A stretch of 39,408 bases of DNA from a virus. The stretch's first letter is position 1. Each line of letters begins with the position of its first letter. Both the position numbers and the translations under genes were made by a program. Location of the stretch: the IMG/VR virus record IMGVR_UViG_3300042731_001380, positions 1-39,408 of that record, one strand, 5' to 3'. Positions 1 through 8,800 of this stretch are shown here, piece after piece. A model generated the notes under the pieces. The model was not told the DNA's origin. It made no database searches and saw only the letters and a program-made list of their open reading frames with translations.

Positions 1-1169
1 AGTCGGTTGACTATAACGCATACACTGCACAGACCTATCAGTTTGTTCTAGGTCCAAGCCGAGATACATTGGTATCGAAGCAACCAACTCTAGGATCATT
101 ATTCCTATCGCAGAACGGTACTACTTGGACACCAGATCAAACACGTGATCTTATGTTCGAACTAGATCGTGCAGAATTCGCACTGTCAGGTACAGTACAA
201 CTAGAGAATGGTGTTCTACCTAGAGTCATGTTGGGTGCAGATCCACTAGAGACCACTCAAGGATCAGGTCGTGTATTCGTCAACCATCAAGGTCACGGAT
301 TCACTTCGGGTGACTTTGTACAACTAGAAGGTATCGTAGACGGTATCGGTGGTATCACTATATCCGACGGTTTCTATGCAGTAGTTGAGCCATCATGGGA
401 TGGTTACTACATCGAAGGGTTCCCGATCGCAACAGGTTCGTCTGTTGGTGGTGGGTCCTCTGTAGTTGCATCACAACAGGTCATGTATGATCAGTTTGTA
501 CCGCAGATTCAGAGCATCATACCACGTTCGACATCTATCACCACGACTGCACGTCAGAGTGAAGGTTCGTCGTATGGTAACGGACGTTCGGACACTGCAT
601 GTTCGTACACTACCAAGACATCGACTGCGTTCCTAAATGATCTAAACATCAACGACACTCCGAAGGTTGTCGCATCGGTTGACAACGTGAATGGTGCACG
701 TACGTTACGCCTAGATCTGAATCTATCGACGACAGACACCAAGGTCTCTCCGATCATTGATCTACAACGTGTTTCGGTTCTTGCACTTGAAAACGTTATC
801 GATATGGCTGACGCAGCGCAACACATCACTACACCAATCGCGATCGATGAGTCGTCGGTAGGTCTAAAGGTAATCTTTGGTGCCAACCGTCCATCGGGTG
901 CAGACTTCGAGGTATACATCCGTACTGCGATTGATGAGGATGCATTGGGTGCGGTTGACGCAAACGGTGATCCACTTGTTGATTGGGTACAGGGTGCGAT
1001 AGATACTACTATGCCTGCAGACGATAACCCAAATACATTCCGTGATTACGAGTACACCTTCGAGGTTGATCCGTTCTCAGTATTCCAGATCAAGGTGGTA
1101 ATGAAGTCCACTAACTCTTCACGAGTTCCGGTGATCAGGGATCTACGCGGTATCGCATTGGTAGTATAA
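1..1169 (+). CDS. Large virion structural protein, C-terminal part (5' truncated)
   Basis: The reading frame is open from the first complete codon at position 3, so this is the last 388 codons of a gene that begins before the window. A TTG at 69 is only an internal codon. The visible part contains SLFLSQNGTTWTPDQTRDL and ends with RVPVIRDLRGIALVV. From memory, this resembles the C-terminal part of large tail or baseplate-associated structural proteins of marine T4-like phages. It is rich in beta-type sequence (many T, S, V, G) and has no visible membrane segment or enzyme motif. Its TAA stop overlaps the ATG of the next gene by one base, which suggests translational coupling into the downstream fibre genes. 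Exact position in the virion is an inference from neighbours. Confidence 0.7.
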   Translation, partial: SVDYNAYTAQTYQFVLGPSRDTLVSKQPTLGSLFLSQNGTTWTPDQTRDLMFELDRAEFALSGTVQLENGVLPRVMLGADPLETTQGSGRVFVNHQGHGFTSGDFVQLEGIVDGIGGITISDGFYAVVEPSWDGYYIEGFPIATGSSVGGGSSVVASQQVMYDQFVPQIQSIIPRSTSITTTARQSEGSSYGNGRSDTACSYTTKTSTAFLNDLNINDTPKVVASVDNVNGARTLRLDLNLSTTDTKVSPIIDLQRVSVLALENVIDMADAAQHITTPIAIDESSVGLKVIFGANRPSGADFEVYIRTAIDEDALGAVDANGDPLVDWVQGAIDTTMPADDNPNTFRDYEYTFEVDPFSVFQIKVVMKSTNSSRVPVIRDLRGIALVV

Positions 1170-1399
1170 TGAAAAGACTGAAGGTCGAAGGATATAATAA
1201 CTTAGTAAGGGATGGTCGCACAGGGGCCATCCTCAATACCAACAGAATCGAAATAGAAAGGGCAAAAAAACAGAAACAAGCAGAACAACAAAAACGAGAT
1301 CATATTGAAACCCTTACTGCAGAGGTAAAGACTCTCAAGGAAGATATGTCTCAAATAAAAGACTTGCTTTTTCGTTTAGTAGAGGGTAAAGATGACTAG
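1169..1399 (+). CDS. Small coiled-coil structural/accessory protein (76 aa)
   Basis: This short protein has a conserved-looking N-terminus (KVEGYNNLVRDGRTGAILN) followed from about residue 28 by a charged, heptad-like helix ending in LKEDMSQIKDLLFRLVEG, which is probably a short coiled coil. It starts on the last base of the preceding stop and overlaps the following fibre gene by eight bases. The three genes therefore form a translationally coupled set. From memory, small proteins with this N-terminal pattern sit beside tail genes in marine T4-like phages. No function is known to me. A role as a small connector or assembly factor for the adjacent tail proteins is only inferred from position. 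Confidence 0.6.
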   Translation: MKRLKVEGYNNLVRDGRTGAILNTNRIEIERAKKQKQAEQQKRDHIETLTAEVKTLKEDMSQIKDLLFRLVEGKDD

Positions 1400-3146
1400 T
1401 CCAGTTTTACAAGAAATACATCTTGCGGATAATATAAACGCAGCGATATTAAAGATTAATCAGAACTTCGATGAGATCGAAGCTGGTAACATCAATATTA
1501 ATATCGACTCTGCAGATATTACTAATATCGTTAATAATATATTAGACTCAGATTATTTCCTAAGTGTAATCGACTCTGATTATATTCAGCAGTTGTTATT
1601 GAATATGGAGTTGAACTTTGATGACTCTCAGGTTCAAGCCAATGCGACAAATATATTAGAGTTATACAACCGCATCGATATTACTGACTCAGATGTTCTT
1701 GTACTTGCAAGTCAAATACAACAGGTAGAAGCGGACCTTGCAAACTTAACACTTGACGGTATCGATTCTGCGTTTTTAGAATCTGCAGTTGCGGGTGCGA
1801 TGTCATCATTGACTGCTAGAATAGATGTTAATAGCGATGGACTAACAATACTTGGTGAGGCTGTAGATTCAGTCAGTGCGTCATTAGTTCTTATCGATAG
1901 TGAATTGGGCGGTTTAGATGGTCGCATTACTGGAAACGCAAATGCAATTTCTACACTAACCTCTCGTATCAATATCAACTCAGACCAGATTGATATACTG
2001 GGTCAGTCAGTAGATTCTATTCGTACAGACCTAAACAATATTGTATTGGATGCAATCGACTCTGACTTAATTATAGATGCAGTTGCAGAAGCCCAGAACG
2101 CATTAAGTGCACGAATCACTGTAAATAGTGATGGCATCACTTCCTTGGGTTCACAGATAACTACCCTTAATGCAAACCTTAGTGCGATCAACTCCGACAC
2201 TAACGAAAGAATTGATCTAAACGCAAGTGCAATCTCTTCAGTAATCGCACGAGTCAATATAAACTCAGATGAACTGTCAGCGATAGCGACTGCGACGGAT
2301 TCTTTGAGTGTTAGTCTGGATCAGATCCTTGATTCTAATGGTAACGTAATCATTTCACCTGCCGACGTTGAGGCTGCGGCAGCAGATGCGTTCAGTCAAG
2401 TGTATGCACGAATAGAAGCAGACAGCGCACGTTTAACGATAATGAGTGGTCGAGTCGATAGTTTTGAAACCGAATTACTTGCCACTCAGGGTGATTTAGA
2501 CGCAGAGATACTAGCGACTGGCCTTGCACGTCAACAACTTGATAATCGAATTTCAATCAACAGTGATACAATCTCTAACGTTAGTTCTTTGGTCACTGAA
2601 CTAGATAGTACTCTTTTGGTTCGTGACGCACAAGGTAATGTGACAAGCACTGCATACGCAGGTGCGGTACAAGACCTAAGAACTGAGGTGGTTGCAGAAG
2701 ACGGACTGATCCAGAGTGCACTATCGAGTTTTGAAACTACAATCGAAGCGATGATTGATAGTTCTAGGGCTGCGATCACTACAGACTACCAAACTTATGT
2801 AGATAATGCAACTGGTAATACTACCGCAACATGGCGTTTAAACGTAGAGGCAGGTGACACAACTGACCCTTACGTTGCGGGTATCGAGTTGTCGAACAAC
2901 GCTCAGGTTGCAGACCTAGTCATCACTGCAGATACGTTTAAGTTGGTAACCCCGACTGCGACAGATGGTTCTGGTGGTATCAGTCCATTTAGTGTAGACG
3001 CAACTGGAGTGAAACTATCTAACGCAACAGTTACCGGAGGAATAGATATTGGTACAGATCAGACGGGTGATCGCATGGAGATCACCAATGATAGGATTGA
3101 TATCTTCGAAGGATCTTCACGTAGGGTTCGATTAGGAATGTTATAA
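1392..3146 (+). CDS. Tail fibre protein with repeated helical stalk (584 aa)
   Basis: This is a probable trimeric fibre. The N-terminus (LQEIHLADNINAAILKINQNF) is a likely virion-attachment helix. Residues from about 60 to 470 consist of recurring units with the core pattern ARIxVNSDGxTxLG followed by a DSxxxxL helix, typical of coiled-coil fibre shafts. The C-terminal 110 residues lose this pattern (TATWRLNVEAG, then GGIDIGTDQTGDRMEITNDR and a final RRVRLG). They resemble the C-terminal domain of host-specificity tail-tip proteins. Asp and Ser are unusually frequent because of the NSD motif. The start overlaps the preceding small gene, so the fibre and its partner are probably co-translated. 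The receptor is unknown. Confidence 0.75.
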   Translation: MTSPVLQEIHLADNINAAILKINQNFDEIEAGNININIDSADITNIVNNILDSDYFLSVIDSDYIQQLLLNMELNFDDSQVQANATNILELYNRIDITDSDVLVLASQIQQVEADLANLTLDGIDSAFLESAVAGAMSSLTARIDVNSDGLTILGEAVDSVSASLVLIDSELGGLDGRITGNANAISTLTSRININSDQIDILGQSVDSIRTDLNNIVLDAIDSDLIIDAVAEAQNALSARITVNSDGITSLGSQITTLNANLSAINSDTNERIDLNASAISSVIARVNINSDELSAIATATDSLSVSLDQILDSNGNVIISPADVEAAAADAFSQVYARIEADSARLTIMSGRVDSFETELLATQGDLDAEILATGLARQQLDNRISINSDTISNVSSLVTELDSTLLVRDAQGNVTSTAYAGAVQDLRTEVVAEDGLIQSALSSFETTIEAMIDSSRAAITTDYQTYVDNATGNTTATWRLNVEAGDTTDPYVAGIELSNNAQVADLVITADTFKLVTPTATDGSGGISPFSVDATGVKLSNATVTGGIDIGTDQTGDRMEITNDRIDIFEGSSRRVRLGML

Positions 3147-3149
3147 TAT

Positions 3150-4046
3150 ATGTTTTATGTTTTATCTAGCCACAACATTTATGCACTCAAGCGACAGTTT
3201 AAAACACTACCAATAGATAAGACGACAGTAATAATAAATACGACTCACATTGAGTTTCGACAACAGGCGATATCTTACTGTGAGGAAAATAAAGTTCGTT
3301 ATTTTGTAACAGAGAGTGACGGCACTGCGGCCACAGGAAAGAATAGTTTCCTTGACAGGTTCGAGGAAGATGGTGTACCATATGCAGTGTTGATAGACGG
3401 TGATGATTACCTCACTAAACGTGGGGTGGTCATGTATCAACGTTTGGTAGAACAGAAAGACGCACCGGATGCGTTAGTGTTATTTAATCAGGTCAACATC
3501 ACTGCACAGAACCATCATCTTGCAGAAAGAAGTCAAGACCCGATCAGACCACACGAAGATCCAAATACACTGACCTCTCGATACGTCCAACAATCAGTAG
3601 TAGAAGATTGGGACAAACTAGCGGATGGACGGTTAGTGGCCGAGAATGTACCGGACATTACTGTAGAAGAAGTAGAGATGTTTAAAAAATATATCTCAAC
3701 TCTTCAACATTCAATGGGTATAGATGAGTTAAGTACTCGACTTGTGTTTATGTCAAGAAAGGTCTTGCCCTATAGATTTAAAAGTTTAACGGTAGGAGAG
3801 GATACTCTTCAATACCTTGAACTGAAAGATGCGCACGAACGCGGTGAATTAAAGTTGGTTGCGCACGATGAGAAGTTCCCGACGTACATGTATGATGTAC
3901 GTATATCGGGTATTGCATTAAAAGAAAGTCAAAAGGATCAGGGTAAAGGCTTCATTGAGTGGATGCAGATCCTTTTGTCAGAGATGGAAAGTTTAAAAGA
4001 GAATAATAAGTTACATGATACACGTGTACCTATATGGGAGTTTTAA
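3150..4046 (+). CDS. Glycosyltransferase-like protein, GT-A fold (298 aa)
   Basis: The N-terminal half resembles family 2 type glycosyltransferases, which move a sugar from a nucleotide-sugar donor to an acceptor. A beta-strand start (FYVLSSHN) is followed by a GKN motif at residues 63-65 and a DGDDYLT motif at 83-89, whose D83/D85 would be the metal- and nucleotide-binding DxD. The C-terminal half (from about 150) is helical and not recognised. It lies three bases after a fibre gene and directly before two small tail-type genes, so a virion fibre is a plausible acceptor; modification of host-surface glycans is the alternative. Neither acceptor nor sugar can be read from sequence. Confidence 0.6.
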   Translation: MFYVLSSHNIYALKRQFKTLPIDKTTVIINTTHIEFRQQAISYCEENKVRYFVTESDGTAATGKNSFLDRFEEDGVPYAVLIDGDDYLTKRGVVMYQRLVEQKDAPDALVLFNQVNITAQNHHLAERSQDPIRPHEDPNTLTSRYVQQSVVEDWDKLADGRLVAENVPDITVEEVEMFKKYISTLQHSMGIDELSTRLVFMSRKVLPYRFKSLTVGEDTLQYLELKDAHERGELKLVAHDEKFPTYMYDVRISGIALKESQKDQGKGFIEWMQILLSEMESLKENNKLHDTRVPIWEF

Positions 4047-4349
4047 ATGTCTGACTATGGATTGAAAATATGGACACCGGCTGGATATGTCTCGTTTGAT
4101 TCTAGGGACATGCCTTCCTATGTCAAGGTGGTATCTTCAGGTGTTGTTACCGTTAACGGGAGTAGTTCATCTACTGTTTCAATACCAGAAGGTTATGGAT
4201 ATGTTTATGTCAATGGACCATCGGGTCCATATGAATATCCATTTGAGGCAACCAGAACGGGTTTCTCTGGTGGATTATACTACAGTTTTTTACTAGAAAA
4301 CAACACACCTTCTAGTGAAAACTTTGGATACGTGTGCATTAGGTTGTAG
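4047..4349 (+). CDS. Small tail-associated protein with YGL/FDSR domain (100 aa)
   Basis: The protein opens with MSDYGLKIWTPAGYVSFDSR, a pattern I associate with a small phage tail domain (DUF6453-like; from memory). The same pattern recurs twice in the next gene. The rest is beta-rich and contains a Ser-rich segment (GSSSSTVSIPEGYGYVYVNG). No enzyme motif is visible. It begins immediately after the stop of the glycosyltransferase gene and ends nine bases before its larger paralogue, so the three are probably one transcription unit. A minor tail or fibre-tip component is the likeliest role, inferred from neighbours and family memory. Confidence 0.6.
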   Translation: MSDYGLKIWTPAGYVSFDSRDMPSYVKVVSSGVVTVNGSSSSTVSIPEGYGYVYVNGPSGPYEYPFEATRTGFSGGLYYSFLLENNTPSSENFGYVCIRL

Positions 4350-4358
4350 GAAAGTATT

Positions 4359-5222
4359 ATGGCGGATTATGGATTACAGGTAACAAACAGAGCAGGTCGT
4401 ACTCTATTCGACAGTCGTGAGGCTGGTCGTGGTACTTTCCAATACTCGAAAGGTACTATCAACCCTGGCCAGTCGTTATCGACGTTGGTATCCGATTTAG
4501 TATTGGTTAACATCGACCGTCCATCTGGAGGTGGTCAGTTCTTATTGTGTGGTACACGAGTTGTCTCTGGCACAACCCTTACGTGGACTTTTGAATATCA
4601 ACAAGCGACCATATCCAACCATCCTATTAACTACGTTATTCTACGAGACGCAGCTAACGCAACGTTGACGGGAGATTATGGACTGCAGTGTAATGATCCA
4701 CTGGGAGCGTATACTGGTCCGGTTACCTTTGATAGTCGTATGTTTAAATCAACCGAAGGTGAGATCACATTAAACCCAAGCGAAGTATATGGTAGTGAGT
4801 TCGGTCATGGTACATACGTATCAAGTACAGCTAATATAGGTGGTACTTTAATGACGGGTTGGAATGGACCTAATGGCACCGACTACTATAACGCAGGTGT
4901 TTGTGAGTTCACTACTGTTACGAGTTACGTTAGAACGTTTGGTCTACTATGGAGCAGTTCTACGACATCCGGTCAAACTTTGTATTTTCGACAGAGTGGT
5001 CCATATGGTAACCCAGCATACTCACCAATAGGTGCATCTTATATTAATGTAACTTCTCTCGCAAAATCTACTGCACCGAGCCCAGGCGCAGTGTATTCAT
5101 TTAGTGAGGTACACTCTGCTGGATTTGGTTTTGAAAACAACTATTATCCTCACGCATTACAACCGATGTATGTTGGTAGACCAGACCCGACGTTGGGTTT
5201 GTATGAACCAACCAACATATAA
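4359..5222 (+). CDS. Tail-associated protein with duplicated YGL/FDSR domain (287 aa)
   Basis: Two copies of the domain seen in the preceding gene are visible. The first starts at residue 4 (YGLQVTNRAGRTLFDSR) and the second at about residue 107 (YGLQCNDPLGAYTGPVTFDSR). The remainder is rich in Gly, Ser, Thr and Tyr and looks like beta-structure. It ends with a Pro-rich tail (RPDPTLGLYEPTNI). The gene is probably a tandem-duplicated form of the 100-residue neighbour. A virion surface or tail role is inferred. Its stop codon lies inside a TATAAATA late promoter box that would serve the next gene. Confidence 0.6.
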   Translation: MADYGLQVTNRAGRTLFDSREAGRGTFQYSKGTINPGQSLSTLVSDLVLVNIDRPSGGGQFLLCGTRVVSGTTLTWTFEYQQATISNHPINYVILRDAANATLTGDYGLQCNDPLGAYTGPVTFDSRMFKSTEGEITLNPSEVYGSEFGHGTYVSSTANIGGTLMTGWNGPNGTDYYNAGVCEFTTVTSYVRTFGLLWSSSTTSGQTLYFRQSGPYGNPAYSPIGASYINVTSLAKSTAPSPGAVYSFSEVHSAGFGFENNYYPHALQPMYVGRPDPTLGLYEPTNI

Positions 5223-5225
5223 ATA
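5218..5225 (+). promoter_or_regulatory. T4-type late promoter box
   Basis: An exact TATAAATA overlaps the stop codon of the 287-residue gene and lies 23 bases upstream of the ATG of the chaperone gene. This octamer is the T4 late promoter core, read by the phage sigma-like factor gp55 with gp33 and the sliding clamp. Confidence 0.75.
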
Positions 5226-5248
5226 AATTTTATTTGGAGATTTATAAA

Positions 5249-5722
5249 ATGCATCCTAAAGTCGCCTTGATCAACGAAAATGGCGTAATTGAAAGAACTG
5301 ACATGGACAATGGTCGCTGGCCAGAAGACGGTGAGTCGTTAGACGGTCGCCGTGTTCAACGTATCTATGACCTAGAGGGTCTGGAAGTTAGTGACTATAT
5401 CTCAACCCGTGTGTGGTCAGATGACGCGTACGCGTTTGTTGCGGTCGATCGTCGTCCAAATATGTACGCAGATTTTGACTGGTCTACAGAACAATGGGTA
5501 TGGGACACTGAACTTATTCTTAACGAGATTCGAACTGAACGTGACCGTCGTCTTATGCAGACTGACTGGGCACTAATGGTTGACACACCTCTCTCTGACG
5601 AACAACAGGCAGAGATGAAATTGTATCGTCAAGCCCTTAGAGATTTTCCATCCACTCTTGATATGACTCAAGTGATGAGTCTGCAAGATGTCGAAGATTG
5701 GCCTGTACACCCTTCGATCTAA
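5249..5722 (+). CDS. Tail fibre assembly chaperone-like protein (157 aa)
   Basis: The C-terminal third carries the pattern RDRRLMQTDWALMVDTPLSD followed by YRQALRDFP. This is typical of phage tail-fibre assembly chaperones (the Pfam tail assembly chaperone family; from memory). Such proteins help fibres fold or trimerise. The N-terminal part (HPKVALINENG onward) is a small beta domain. I chose the ATG at 5249 over an in-frame TTG at 5234 because the TTG lies inside the Shine-Dalgarno stretch TTGGAGA, which is eight bases before the ATG. The gene sits directly before the 1911-residue repeat protein and has its own late promoter, so that giant is the likeliest client. Confidence 0.7.
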   Translation: MHPKVALINENGVIERTDMDNGRWPEDGESLDGRRVQRIYDLEGLEVSDYISTRVWSDDAYAFVAVDRRPNMYADFDWSTEQWVWDTELILNEIRTERDRRLMQTDWALMVDTPLSDEQQAEMKLYRQALRDFPSTLDMTQVMSLQDVEDWPVHPSI

Positions 5723-5725
5723 GTA

Positions 5726-5733
5726 TATAAATA
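5726..5733 (+). promoter_or_regulatory. T4-type late promoter box
   Basis: Exact TATAAATA just after the chaperone stop codon. It is the first of two late boxes upstream of the giant repeat gene, and a hairpin lies between the two. Confidence 0.7.
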
Positions 5734-5751
5734 GGAGTATTGATTGGTGGT

Positions 5752-5774
5752 GCGCAGATAGTGGATTTCTGCGC
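5752..5774 (+). terminator. Hairpin between two late promoters (possible terminator)
   Basis: A seven-base-pair stem (GCGCAGA at 5752-5758 with TCTGCGC at 5768-5774) encloses a nine-base loop. The following sequence is only moderately T-rich, so it may end transcription of the chaperone gene weakly or act as an RNA processing or stability structure in the leader made from the promoter at 5726. Confidence 0.4.
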
Positions 5775-5784
5775 GTCAATTTAT

Positions 5785-5792
5785 TATAAATA
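5785..5792 (+). promoter_or_regulatory. T4-type late promoter box
   Basis: Exact TATAAATA 48 bases before the GTG start of the giant repeat gene. With the box at 5726 it gives that gene two late promoters, consistent with high late expression of a virion protein. Confidence 0.75.
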
Positions 5793-5839
5793 AAACCATC
5801 GTAAAACCCTTTTTTCATTCACTATAGAGAGCGATAATT

Positions 5840-8800
5840 GTGTCAGCATCGAGCATTCCACTAAAAATTAAGAATTCGAATGGTGACCTACAGGAATTCA
5901 CTCCGACGGAAGAAAACTATCTTGCGTTCGCAGTGGGACAAGCATTGGCGTCTGCAGCGTCCAATGATGTCGGTAACATAAGTTTAACAGGTAATGTGAA
6001 CATTGGTTCTTTCGTTGACACATTCTACAACGAGGCGACAGGAACCCACCCAGCTTCACAGATCACTTCATCCACAACTACAACCACCCTTACTCAGGTC
6101 GGTGGTAGCGCAGATGAATCCGGCGCAAACTTTGTTCGTCCTATAGGATACTATGACGGTACTAATCCTGGCTTCTACGAAATGGTAGACCCAGATGTAA
6201 CCGCACTTGCCAATCGTGTTCTAAGTAATCTTGCACAAAACGATTACGTCGGGACATTTAAACTCGCATCAACCAGCCCAGGCGCGGACTATACTCTGTT
6301 CATCGCAGGTGTATTCCAAGATACGCGTGGTGATGGGTCATCTACTGTTTACAACATCTATCTACGCAACAACATGTCTGCAATCGCCGCAGTACGTCCT
6401 GTTGCAACGAAATACGATGTTAACGGAGACTTCGACGGTTTCCAAGAGATGACTGATGCTCAGATCCAATATACTATTGGTCAACGTATTAAAACATTAC
6501 GTGCAACTGCAGGGAACATTGGTTCATACCAGTTACGTTCATCTGCACAAGGTGCACCTACAGCCCCAGGCACTTGGAGATCTGTAGGTTCTGCGATCAA
6601 CACTACTAGACAGATCACAGACGTATCTTACTCACGTATCCGTAACTCGGCCTACGTTCGTACACGCGTTTCTGCATACACCCGCGACAGAACTTCGACT
6701 TATACTCGTGTTTCTACTCGCACTAGTACTCGTGACTTTGCAGGAAACTACGTAGGTAACTACACTCGCGATTTCGCCGGTAACTATTCACGCAACTTTG
6801 CAGGTGAATATGTCGGTGATTTCATTGGAGAGTACACACGTACTCGCCCGTCTGCATATACTCGCGATCGTGTAACTAACTTCTCACGCACGTTTACTGG
6901 CGAATACATTCTAAACCGTCAGTCAACTTATACTCGTGTACGTCTACAGGCGTTCACTGGTGCGTTCACTGGTTACTACACTCGCGCACGTGTTTCTGTA
7001 TACACTCGCAATCGTATCACTGACTTCACTGGCACTTACACTCGTACTCGTACTTCGACGTACGCTCGTGGCCGTGTGTCTACTTACACTGGTACGTATT
7101 CACGTAACCGTGTATCTGCGTATGCAGGAACTTATTCACGTACTCGTGTTTCCTCTTATAGCGGCACTTACGCACGTAACCGTATCTCTGCATATATTGG
7201 AACTTACTCACGTTCGTTCTCTGGTCAGTACACTCGTTCTTTCCAAGGTAACTACACAGGTGAGTTTACACGTACTCGTACGTCATCTTACTCAGGTACT
7301 TACGCTCGCACTCGTACTTCAGCGTACGCAGGAACTTACGGTCGCAACTTCGTAGGAAACTACAGCCGTGGGTTTGCAGGTAACTACGTTGGTGAGTTTA
7401 CACGTACTCGTACTTCGACATTTGCAGGGACCTATTCTCGTGAGCGTATCAGTACTTACACTGGTACTTACGCACGTGATTTCGTAGGTAACTATACTCG
7501 CAACTTTGCAGGAAACTACTCACGTAACTTTACTCGTGGTCGCGTTAGTTCATTCTCTGGTACTTACACACGTAACCGTGTATCAACGTACTCAGGTACT
7601 TACTCACGTAACTTCACTGGTAACTACGCTAGAAACTTCGTAGGAAACTACTCGCGCAACTATGCACGTACTCGCGTATCGTCTTACGCTGGAACTTATG
7701 CGCGTACTCGTGTTTCTGCGTACTCTGGAACTTACTCACGTACTCGCGTATCAGCTTACGCAGGTACTTACTCACGCACACGTGTCTCTGCATATGCGGC
7801 TGACTATACTCGTGTTCGTGCGACTAACTATACTCGCGATCGCGTTACTAACTTCGCTGGCATCTTCTCACGTGCACGTGTATCTACTTACACTCGCAAC
7901 CGTGTGACTAACTTTGCTGGTAACTTTGTTGGTAACTACGCTCGCAACTTTGTTGGAAACTACTCACGTAACTTCGTGGGTAACTATTCTCGTGCATTCG
8001 CAGGGAACTATGTTGGTAACTACGCACGTACTTCTACTCGTACGTCTACCCGTACTCGTTACTCAGCTTACGCACGTACCTCAACTAGAACTCGCTCATC
8101 TGCATACACTCGTGATCGCGTAACTAACTTTGCCGGTAACTTCATCGGTAACTACGCACGTGATTTCGTCGGAGACTTCGTAGGAAACTATTCACGAACT
8201 TTCGCTGGTAACTTTGCAGGTGACTTCGTAGGTAATTATACAACTACCTTCACTGGTAACTTTGTCGGTAACTACGCTCGTAACTTTGTTGGAAACTTTG
8301 CTGGTGACTTCGTCGGAAACTACGCAACCACATTTACTGGAGACTTCGTGGGTAACTATGCTCGCGGTTTCGTTGGTAACTATGGCCGTAACTTCGTCGG
8401 TAACTACACCAGAAACTTTGCAGGTAACTTCGTAGGTAACTACGCACGTGGCTTCGTAGGAAACTATGCAGGTAACTTCGTTGGTGATTATGCGCGTACT
8501 CGTGCAACCAACTACACTCGTAACCGTGTCTCTGCGTACTCACGTACTCGTGCGACTAACTATACTCGTACTCGTAACTCCGCTTATTCACGTACTTCAG
8601 TTCGTACTCGTTACTCTGCGTATGCACGTACTTCGACTCGTACGTCAACTCGTACTTTAAGTTACACTCGTACATTGTACTACACTGGTAACTACGCTCG
8701 TGCGTTTACTCGTGATCGTACTCAGACATTCACTGCAACTGGTACCTATACTCGTACTCTATACTACGCGGGTGACTTTACTGGTAATTATACCCGTAAT

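Noticed and set aside
69-71. TTG at 69 as the start of the first gene
   Set aside because: The frame is open back to position 3 with protein-like sequence, so the gene is cut by the window edge.
5234-5248. TTG start for the chaperone gene
   Set aside because: The TTG is part of the ribosome-binding stretch of the ATG at 5249.
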